From the NCBI GenBank assembly GCA_011524785.1, contig WTJQ01000016.1, positions 1 to 5,421 on the forward strand: a stretch of DNA of 5,421 nucleotides, given 5' to 3'. The notes below the pieces were generated by a model. That model was given only the letters and a program-made list of their open reading frames with translations, was not told where the DNA came from and did no database searches. A program made the translations under genes and the position numbers. The DNA is from Planctomycetota bacterium (GTDB lineage Bacteria; Planctomycetota; UBA1135; GCA-002686595). Shown here piece by piece: positions 1 to 5,421 of this stretch (positions are counted from its first letter, which is position 1; each line of letters starts with the position of its first letter).

Positions 1-2
1 AC

Positions 3-926
3 CTGGTGCTGCCCGAGGAGGGGCAGGGTCACGCGCCGCTCGTCGCCCGGCTCACCGACCATGGTGCCGGACAGGGTGAAGGTGGTGCCGTCCGCGCCGA
101 ACTCGAGGTCCGTCGCGAGGAGGTCGGCGTTCGGGTCCTTCAGGCTGAACCAGTGCACGCGCGCGCGGGACATCGCGGCCATCGACGCCGTTCGGGAGCA
201 GTCCGCGTTGAGGACGCAGAAGCCCCCCTCGGGCAAGGCCGCGGGGAGCGCTCCCTTCTCGGTCGCGACCCCGTCCTCGTCCCCGAGCCCCTCGAGGTGG
301 CTGGCGCCCACGTTGGTCACGATGGCCCCCGTGGGACGCGCGAGCCGCGCGAGGTGAGCGATCTCACCGCGGCCGTTCGTGCCCAGCTCGGCCACGAGGA
401 CCTGTGCGTCCTCGGGACAGGCCAGCAGGGTGTGCGGCACCCCCACGTCGTTGTTGAACGACGCCGGGCTGGCGGACGAGCGCAGGCCCGCAGCGCGCAG
501 GAGCACGTGCAGCATCTCCTTGGTGCTCGTCTTCCCGCAGGAGCCGGTGATGCCCACGACCTCGAGGTCGCGCAGCTCACGGACCCAGCGGCCCAGGTCC
601 CCGAGAGCGCGCCGCGTGCAGGTGACCTCCAGAACGGGGACCCCCAGCTCGGCGGAGCGGGCCCCGCTCCCCGGAGCGACGACGACGGCGGCGGCACCGG
701 CCTCGACCGCGGCGGTCACGAAGCGCGCCCCGTCGAAGTTCGGGCCACTCAGCGCGACGAAGAGGTCCCCGGCACCGAGCGTCCGCGTGTCGGTGGAGAC
801 GCGCTCGATCGCGAGGTCTGCGATCGAGCCGTCCACCTGGGCACCCATCGCGTCAGCGAGGTCCTGGAGGGTCCAGCCCGTCTTGGGGAGCGACTCCGCT
901 GTCGAGTTCATGGCGATCGAGGTCAT
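3..926 (-). CDS. murF: UDP-MurNAc-tripeptide:D-Ala-D-Ala ligase MurF (partial, C-terminus beyond left edge)
   Basis: MurF is the cytoplasmic ATP-dependent ligase that adds D-Ala-D-Ala to UDP-MurNAc-tripeptide, the last cytoplasmic step before MraY. The first 308 codons are visible (family about 450), so the C-terminal domain is missing at the window edge. The N-terminal domain shows STDTRTLGAGDLFVAL (residues 44-59), the usual Mur-ligase UDP-substrate domain. The ATP P-loop is GITGSCGKTSTKEM (125-138). MurF-type signatures follow: FNNDVGVP (157-164), ELGTNGRGEI (180-189), TNVGASHLEGLG (204-215), and EKGAL (223-227), whose K224 is the expected carbamylated lysine. The ATG at 926-924 overlaps the murE stop as ATGA and has GGAG 8 bases upstream; a second in-frame ATG at 911 is less well supported. 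The P-loop Cys130 replaces the commoner Ser, Asn or Ala, which is probably tolerated. The assignment is firm because MurF motifs and position after murE agree. Confidence 0.95.
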   Translation of the reverse strand, partial: MTSIAMNSTAESLPKTGWTLQDLADAMGAQVDGSIADLAIERVSTDTRTLGAGDLFVALSGPNFDGARFVTAAVEAGAAAVVVAPGSGARSAELGVPVLEVTCTRRALGDLGRWVRELRDLEVVGITGSCGKTSTKEMLHVLLRAAGLRSSASPASFNNDVGVPHTLLACPEDAQVLVAELGTNGRGEIAHLARLARPTGAIVTNVGASHLEGLGDEDGVATEKGALPAALPEGGFCVLNADCSRTASMAAMSRARVHWFSLKDPNADLLATDLEFGADGTTFTLSGTMVGEPGDERRVTLPLLGQHQ

Positions 927-938
927 CCTGTCAGCTCC
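923..938 (-). promoter_or_regulatory. murF ribosome binding site and ATGA stop-start overlap
   Basis: The minus strand reads GGAG (938-935), eight bases, then ATGA, where the murF ATG (926-924) overlaps the murE stop TGA (925-923). The Shine-Dalgarno is inside the last murE codons. It decides the murF start over the in-frame ATG at 911 and indicates coupled translation of murE and murF. Confidence 0.8.
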
Positions 939-2440
939 ATGGCCGCGCGCTCGTCGAGTGCGGCCTGCGCGACGGTCCGGTCGTCGAAGGGGTGGCTGCC
1001 CCTCGCATCCACCTGCACGGTCTCGTGGCCCTTGCCGGCGATCAGCACGACGTCGCGCGGCGTGGCCTCCGCGATCGCCGTTCGAATCGCGGCCTCCCGG
1101 TCGAGCTCTCGGATCACGCGTGCCAGCTGCGCATCACTCAGCGCGGCGCACACCTGGTCCGCGATCGCATCCGGATCCTCGGACCGCGGGTTGTCGCTCG
1201 TGAGCAGGACGCGGTCGGCGAGGCGCGTGGCGGCGTCGCCCATGGCGGGACGCTTGCCGCGGTCGCGATCCCCGCCGCACCCGAAGACGCACCAGAGGCG
1301 CCCACCCCGGGCATCGAGCGAGGCGCGCAGGGCTCGGAGGGCGCGCTCGAGGGCGTCCGGCGTGTGCGCGTAGTCGACGATCACCTGGGGCGTGGGAGTG
1401 TCGCCGCCTGCCCGGAGCGCTTGCATGCGCCCCGGGGCAGGCGTGCAGGAGGTGAGCCCGGCCAACGCGTGGTCCGGACCCACCCCCGCGACGAGCGCGC
1501 AGGCGAGCGCCGCGAGGGCGTTCTCGACGTTGAAGCGGCCCCGGAGGTGGAATCGCACATCCCGCGCTGGAATCCCCATCCCAGACAAGTGGAAGGATGT
1601 GCCCTCCCGGGTCGCTCGCAGTCGAGACGCCATCAGATCGGCGCGCGTCCGCGTGCTGTATCGGAGGACCCCGGCCCCGCGGGCGCGCGCGGCGCGCGCC
1701 ATGCGGTCCGAGGCTGGATCATCGGCGTGGACGATCGCCGTCCCGCCGGGTGCGAGCGCCTCGAACAGGCGGGCCTTCGCCGCGCCGTACGCGTCGAGGG
1801 TCCCGTGGTAGTCGAGGTGGTCGCGGCTGAGGTTCGTGAAGATCGCCGCGTCGAACGCGAGGCCCGCGTGGCGCTCCTGGACCAGGGCGTGGGAGCTGAC
1901 CTCCATGGCGAGCGCGTCCCCCCCGGCGGCGCGGTGCGCGGCCATGAGCTGAGCCAGGGCGGGGGCGTCGGGCGTGGTGTGCGTGGCCTCCCGCGGCCCG
2001 TCCGCGAGCTTGTGGCCCGCGGTCCCCAGCACCCCCGCGCGGCGACCGCCGGCCTCGAGGAGATGCGCCACGAGGTGGGCGACCGAGGTCTTGCCGTTCG
2101 TCCCGGTGACCCCCGCGAGGAAGGTCGCGGCTGCCGGCTCCCCCGCGAAGGCCTGGGCGAGGATCCCCGTGAGCTGGGCCGGCGCGTCGTGGATCCACTG
2201 GGGCGTGCCGCCAGCGAGCCCCTCGAGGGGGCGCGGCGCGACGATGGCCACGGCGCCGCGCGCGACGGCGTCGGTCGCGTAGCGCGCCCCGTCGTCCCGG
2301 GTCCCCGGGAGCGCCACGAACAGGTCGCCCGGCACGACCCGGCGCGAGTCCAGCTGGACCCCACGGGCCTCCGTCGCGGCCGCGGCTCGGTCACCGCGGA
2401 GCCAGCCCCCATGGGCGCGCACGAGCTGCTGGAGGCTCAT
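923..2440 (-). CDS. murE: UDP-MurNAc-L-Ala-D-Glu:meso-DAP ligase MurE
   Basis: MurE is a cytoplasmic ATP-dependent ligase that adds the third stem-peptide residue to UDP-MurNAc-L-Ala-D-Glu. The 505 residues are complete and near the E. coli length of 495. In order: the N-terminal substrate domain with LDSRRVVPGDLFVALPG (30-46), ATP P-loop GVTGTNGKTS (110-119), TTPDA (155-159), MEVSSHAL (179-186), FTNLSRDHLDYHG (201-213), K222 in GAAKARLF as the probable carbamylated lysine, GRFNVENALA (301-310), VDYAHTPDAL (355-364), FGCGGDRDRGKRP (386-398), DNPR (416-419) and GKGHET (469-474). In characterised MurE enzymes the DNPR arginine binds the free carboxylate of meso-DAP, so DAP is the inferred substrate rather than L-lysine. 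The ATG at 2440 is chosen because the Mur domain begins there, GGAGG lies 5 bases upstream, and it overlaps the PBP stop as ATGA. The frame stays open upstream, but that extension is Arg/Gly-rich shadow sequence. The stop overlaps the murF start in the same way. Confidence 0.97.
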   Translation of the reverse strand: MSLQQLVRAHGGWLRGDRAAAATEARGVQLDSRRVVPGDLFVALPGTRDDGARYATDAVARGAVAIVAPRPLEGLAGGTPQWIHDAPAQLTGILAQAFAGEPAAATFLAGVTGTNGKTSVAHLVAHLLEAGGRRAGVLGTAGHKLADGPREATHTTPDAPALAQLMAAHRAAGGDALAMEVSSHALVQERHAGLAFDAAIFTNLSRDHLDYHGTLDAYGAAKARLFEALAPGGTAIVHADDPASDRMARAARARGAGVLRYSTRTRADLMASRLRATREGTSFHLSGMGIPARDVRFHLRGRFNVENALAALACALVAGVGPDHALAGLTSCTPAPGRMQALRAGGDTPTPQVIVDYAHTPDALERALRALRASLDARGGRLWCVFGCGGDRDRGKRPAMGDAATRLADRVLLTSDNPRSEDPDAIADQVCAALSDAQLARVIRELDREAAIRTAIAEATPRDVVLIAGKGHETVQVDARGSHPFDDRTVAQAALDERAAMELTG

Positions 2441-2450
2441 CGCCCCCTCC
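2437..2450 (-). promoter_or_regulatory. murE ribosome binding site and ATGA stop-start overlap
   Basis: The minus strand reads GGAGG (2450-2446), five bases, then ATGA, in which the murE ATG (2440-2438) shares bases with the PBP stop TGA (2439-2437). The Shine-Dalgarno lies within the last codons of the PBP gene. This arrangement fixes the murE start and suggests translational coupling of the two genes. Confidence 0.85.
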
Positions 2451-5292
2451 CCGCCCTGGCGCCCTCGTGGTCGAACGCGGGCGCGACCTCTCGCGGCACG
2501 TCCCCGAGCCAGGCCCTGCCCGTCCTCACACCGTCGCGGCTGGCGCCATCCTGCTCGGCGGGCTGCACCCTCTCGGGCTCCTCGGCCCGAACCGCCGCGG
2601 TGACCGGCGCCTGCCCCGCGAGGTCCTGGGGCTCCTCGGACAGTCCAAGCGCACGACGGAGCAGCCGCGCGGCCACGGGCCCCGCGACCTTGGAGCCGAA
2701 GTGGCCCCACAGAGGGAACTCGGTGACCTCGTCGACGACGACGAGGGTCATGACCTGCCGTCCCTGCGCGTCCTCACCGAACGCGAAGATCGAGGAGGTG
2801 TAGCAAGGGCACTCGTGACCGCGCCCAGCGGCCTTGAGCTCTCGACGGCATGCGCTGCTGCAGCGAGAGCCCTCGGCCTCGTGGCGCAGCCAGTGGCGCG
2901 CGTCGGCGTGACTGCAGGGAACGCCGGCCTCCTTCTCGGTGGTGCCGGTCTTGCTGCCGAAGCGCTCGACGCCGCGTCCCAGGAACCAGCGCTTCGCCAG
3001 CTCGGCCCCCGTGCCCCGCCAGTGGTCGTTCTCGGGGTACAGCGGATGGTCGGGGTGCATGTGGTGCACCGTGCCCTGGAAGGCCGGGTCGGTCCCACCC
3101 GCGCCCAGGCGCATGTACTCGACGATGCGGCGGCACTCGGCCGCGGAGAGGACCTGCTCCGGCGCCGCACTGCCTCGGGCCGTTCGCAGGAAGCGCAGGG
3201 GCGTGCGCTCCCCCTCGCGGAGGAGGGTCAGCAGCGCCTCGGCCATCTGGAGCGCGTTGACCTGGAGGGCGTGCCCGAAGGAGAGGCTCGCCGGCGTGAG
3301 CCCCGGGACGGGCGCTCCCCGCTCGGCTCCGTCCCAGCGCTCCACGGGGAGCAGGACCCCATCGCGGATGGGGCCGATGCCGAGATCGCGCGAGGGGCCG
3401 AGCCCGAGGGCACGCAGGCGGTCGTGGAACCGGTGCGGCGGGATCCGCATGCCGATCTGCACGAGCACCGCGTTCTGGGAGTGAGCCAGGCCGTAGGCCG
3501 CGGTGTGCAGGCCCGGCTTGGCCCCCTTGGCCTCCTTCACGCGGCGCGGGCGGCCCGCCACCCGGATGCCATCCATGCCGTTCGAGCGGAAGCGCTCCTC
3601 GGGCGTGACCACGCCGGCGTCGAAGGCGACCGCCATCACGAGCGGCTTCATGATCGAGCCGGGCGTGAACAGGTACTGCGCCGGCATGAACCCGCTCAGC
3701 GCGTAGCCCGAGTGGTCCGCGATCGCGAGGACCTCTCCGGTGGCGACCTCGACCACCAGCGCCATCGCCCCGGCCGCGTCGTGCTCCTCGGTCACGCTCC
3801 GCACGAGCTCCTCGGCGCGCAGCTGGAGCCCCGTATCGAGCGAGGTGAGCACCTCCAGCGGCTGCTCCGCAGCGCTGGCGTCGAGATACCCGTCGAACCT
3901 CCCCTCGGCAAGACCCAGGTCGAGGGGGTCTGCATCGACCCCATCGAGCCGCGCCTGCTCGACGCGGCGCTTGGCCTCACGCCGGAGGCCGCTGATCGCC
4001 TTGCGCACGTCGCGCGGCAGCACGACCCGCTCCCACTCGTGAGCAGCCCCCGACGCCGAGGCCTCGCCCCGCAGGACCTCGCGAACGAGCCGCTCGATTC
4101 CCGACCATGGAGCGGGCTCGTTCATGAGGGCATCGACACGCTCCGTGAGCGGGTCGCCGGCCCCCTCGAACTCGAAGCGCCAGGGCTCGTGCTCGAGCTC
4201 CCATGCCGCGCGCCGCTCGGCTGCGCCCCGCGTGAGCGTGCCCCAGTGCCCGAGCACCTCGAGGGCCTTGTCGCCGAGTCCAGGGATCGCCTGCGCGGCG
4301 CCCATGGGCACGTTCGCGCGCTCATCGTCGGTCGCGAGGTGGAGGCGCTGCATGCGCTCGCGGGCCTCCAGCTGCCAGGAGGTCACCCCCTCTCTCGCGA
4401 GGAGCTCGCGGACCTCGGCCGCCGTCACGGCGTCGAGGCCCTTGGCGACGACGCGGTGCCGCGACGGCACCAGCTCGGCCCACAGGCGGTCGGCATAGGC
4501 CTGGACGCGCTCGTCGCGAACGCGGTCCGCGCCGAGGCGCGCGAGGAGCGCGGGAGCGAGCCCCTCGCTGGCGAGGTCGAGGCTCCCGGAGGCGTCCGAC
4601 AGGTGGCCCAGGACCAGCCCCAGCTCGTGGAGCAGCCAGCGGGTCCAGCGCTCAGGATGTCCCTCGACCTCGGCCCCGAGGACGCGAGTCCGCACCTCCT
4701 CGCCCAGGAGGAGCGAGGGGCACCAGCACAGTGCGTCCGGTCCGCCGGCGGGATCCACGCTCATGGCCGCCTCGAGCCCGTGCTGAGCGACCCAGGCGGA
4801 GAGCCGGGTCGCCTGATCGCCGGAGAGCTGCGTGAGCCGGGCCCCCGTCGCGGCGACCCAACCGGGCCCCAGGTCACGAGCGCGGCCGCGCGGCTCCGGC
4901 AGCAGCCGCAGCAGGACGTCAGCCTCCGTCCAGCCCTCCGGCAGCACGGGCGCCAGGACCTCGTGGAGCTCGGATGCGATCCGCCAGGGCGTATGGCCGC
5001 GCAGAAGGGCATTGGGAGAGCCCTCCAGGTCCGCCAGCTGAACCGTGATCGCGAGCGGGCGGCCGTCCCGATCCAGGAGGATGCAGGGCCTGTCCTCGTA
5101 CTGCTCGTGAGCGGCGCGAACCAGGGGAGCGGGACGAGCTCCCAGCGCGAGTCGGATGGCGGCGAAGCCAGCCGCTGCGAGGCTGAGGCCCAGCACGACG
5201 AGCGCGGCCATCGGGCGGATCCCGCCGCCCCCATTGCTGGTCCCCTCTCCCCCCATCGCCCTCAGCTCATCCCCTCGGATCCGCGGACTCAT
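2437..5292 (-). CDS. ftsI: Large class B penicillin-binding protein, FtsI/PBP3-like septal transpeptidase
   Basis: This is a membrane-anchored D,D-transpeptidase that cross-links peptidoglycan, by position the septal enzyme FtsI. Numbering is from the ATG at 5292 (951 residues). A basic cytoplasmic tail (1-27) precedes one membrane segment (about 28-49). The class B N-terminal signature appears as LLDRDGRPLA (72-81), then an enlarged pedestal to about 480. The transpeptidase domain opens with TSLDTGLQL (483-491). The catalytic motifs are SIMK (S546, K549, inside PGSIMKP), SQN (605-607) and KTGT (781-784), so it should be active. The fold ends near SKVAGPVAARLLRRALGL (867-884), followed by a polar tail of about 68 residues. 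Usual FtsI length is 570-650. The extra sequence is in the pedestal and on both sides of KTGT, where His- and Cys-rich insertions occur. The start is uncertain: ATG 5292 has a weak GGA 8 bases upstream and overlaps the ftsL-like gene by 26 bases; ATG 5256 lies 10 bases after that stop; TTG 5319 is also in frame. Another class B PBP subtype is possible, but the dcw position favours FtsI. Confidence 0.9.
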   Translation of the reverse strand: MSPRIRGDELRAMGGEGTSNGGGGIRPMAALVVLGLSLAAAGFAAIRLALGARPAPLVRAAHEQYEDRPCILLDRDGRPLAITVQLADLEGSPNALLRGHTPWRIASELHEVLAPVLPEGWTEADVLLRLLPEPRGRARDLGPGWVAATGARLTQLSGDQATRLSAWVAQHGLEAAMSVDPAGGPDALCWCPSLLLGEEVRTRVLGAEVEGHPERWTRWLLHELGLVLGHLSDASGSLDLASEGLAPALLARLGADRVRDERVQAYADRLWAELVPSRHRVVAKGLDAVTAAEVRELLAREGVTSWQLEARERMQRLHLATDDERANVPMGAAQAIPGLGDKALEVLGHWGTLTRGAAERRAAWELEHEPWRFEFEGAGDPLTERVDALMNEPAPWSGIERLVREVLRGEASASGAAHEWERVVLPRDVRKAISGLRREAKRRVEQARLDGVDADPLDLGLAEGRFDGYLDASAAEQPLEVLTSLDTGLQLRAEELVRSVTEEHDAAGAMALVVEVATGEVLAIADHSGYALSGFMPAQYLFTPGSIMKPLVMAVAFDAGVVTPEERFRSNGMDGIRVAGRPRRVKEAKGAKPGLHTAAYGLAHSQNAVLVQIGMRIPPHRFHDRLRALGLGPSRDLGIGPIRDGVLLPVERWDGAERGAPVPGLTPASLSFGHALQVNALQMAEALLTLLREGERTPLRFLRTARGSAAPEQVLSAAECRRIVEYMRLGAGGTDPAFQGTVHHMHPDHPLYPENDHWRGTGAELAKRWFLGRGVERFGSKTGTTEKEAGVPCSHADARHWLRHEAEGSRCSSACRRELKAAGRGHECPCYTSSIFAFGEDAQGRQVMTLVVVDEVTEFPLWGHFGSKVAGPVAARLLRRALGLSEEPQDLAGQAPVTAAVRAEEPERVQPAEQDGASRDGVRTGRAWLGDVPREVAPAFDHEGARAGRGR

Positions 5293-5419
5293 TCGAGCGA
5301 TCCGAGAGCGTCGGTTCAACGCTGACGGCTCGAGCCTCCGGACCGTCGAGCGCGGCGTCGCTCTCGCGATTGCGGAGCGTGAGCTCCGTCGCGATCCGCT
5401 CGAGCTCGGTCGACGAGAC
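5267..5419 (-). CDS. ftsL: FtsL-like cell division protein (C-terminal fragment)
   Basis: Only the last 50 codons are inside the window; the start, membrane segment and most of the coiled coil would lie beyond the right edge. FtsL is a small bitopic divisome protein that works with FtsB/DivIB and activates FtsW-FtsI. The visible piece has TELERIATELTL (residues 4-15 of the fragment), which resembles the closing FtsL pattern of a helix reading roughly R-I-E-x-I-A-x-E-x-L-G-L. It is followed by about 35 polar residues (ending ESADPRG) that ordinary FtsL proteins lack. The stop TGA is at 5269-5267. Its position directly before the PBP gene is the standard ftsL position. Of the other two minus frames, one stops at the TGA at 5318-5316 and the other is the PBP frame, which stays open to the edge. 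The call rests on position plus one short motif, so another small coiled-coil protein cannot be excluded. Confidence 0.55.
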   Translation of the reverse strand, partial: VSSTELERIATELTLRNRESDAALDGPEARAVSVEPTLSDRSNESADPRG

Positions 5420-5421
5420 CG

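Noticed and set aside
6..1373. Open reading frame of 455 codons on the plus strand opposite murF and the end of murE
   Set aside because: It is an antisense shadow with low-complexity Arg/Ala/Gly sequence; the minus strand encodes clear MurF and MurE.
1681..1700. Alternating GC run (gggcgcgcgc ggcgcgcgcc) as a Z-DNA or regulatory element
   Set aside because: It lies inside the murE codons for an Ala/Arg stretch (around residues 248-254), which codon bias explains without a separate function.
2441..2710. N-terminal extension of murE by 90 codons
   Set aside because: The frame is open, but the sequence is Arg/Gly-rich with no Mur-ligase similarity, overlaps the real PBP C-terminus, and the ATG at 2440 has a good ribosome binding site.
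992..2803. Open reading frame of 603 codons on the plus strand opposite murE
   Set aside because: It is the same kind of antisense shadow; it crosses the murE and PBP boundary and shows no family motifs.
2467..5325. Open reading frame of 952 codons on the plus strand opposite the PBP gene
   Set aside because: It mirrors the PBP codons: G/C third positions in a GC-rich gene remove stops from the opposite frame. Its translation is Arg/Gly/Leu/Glu-rich with no recognisable domain, while the minus frame carries full PBP motifs.
1..5421. Promoters, terminators, RNA genes, CRISPR arrays or mobile elements
   Set aside because: Every base lies inside the coding frames described. I saw no hairpin plus T-tract, tRNA or rRNA-like segment, spaced direct repeats or transposase.

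Overview
The window is a gene-dense, visibly GC-rich stretch (third codon positions are mostly G or C; I did not count exactly) of a bacterial division and cell-wall (dcw) cluster. All genes are read from the minus strand, so the biological order runs from high to low coordinates: the end of an ftsL-like gene (5421-5267), an unusually large class B penicillin-binding protein in the ftsI position (5292-2437), murE (2440-923) and the first two thirds of murF (926 to the left edge). The order ftsL-ftsI-murE-murF is the classical dcw order.

The genes are packed without intergenic space. ftsI/murE and murE/murF each join through a 4-base ATGA overlap, with a Shine-Dalgarno-like sequence inside the upstream gene, so translational coupling within one long polycistronic transcript is likely. 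No promoter, terminator, RNA gene, mobile element, CRISPR array or DNA-level repeat was recognised.

The products act in sequence. MurE adds the third residue of the peptidoglycan stem peptide (meso-diaminopimelate, judging from its DNPR motif) to UDP-MurNAc-L-Ala-D-Glu. MurF then adds D-Ala-D-Ala. Both act in the cytoplasm. The membrane-anchored PBP cross-links finished stem peptides at the septum, and FtsL is a small bitopic divisome protein. A DAP-type wall together with this gene order fits a GC-rich Gram-negative-type bacterium. The phylum cannot be fixed from this window; Myxococcota, Planctomycetota or another deep lineage are guesses.

The most unusual feature is the PBP. It has about 950 residues, where FtsI proteins usually have about 570-650. 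All three catalytic motifs (SIMK, SQN, KTGT) are intact. The extra length lies in three places: an enlarged N-terminal pedestal that may contain a duplicated module, two insertions directly flanking the KTGT strand (one His-rich, one Cys/His-rich), and a polar C-terminal tail of about 70 residues.
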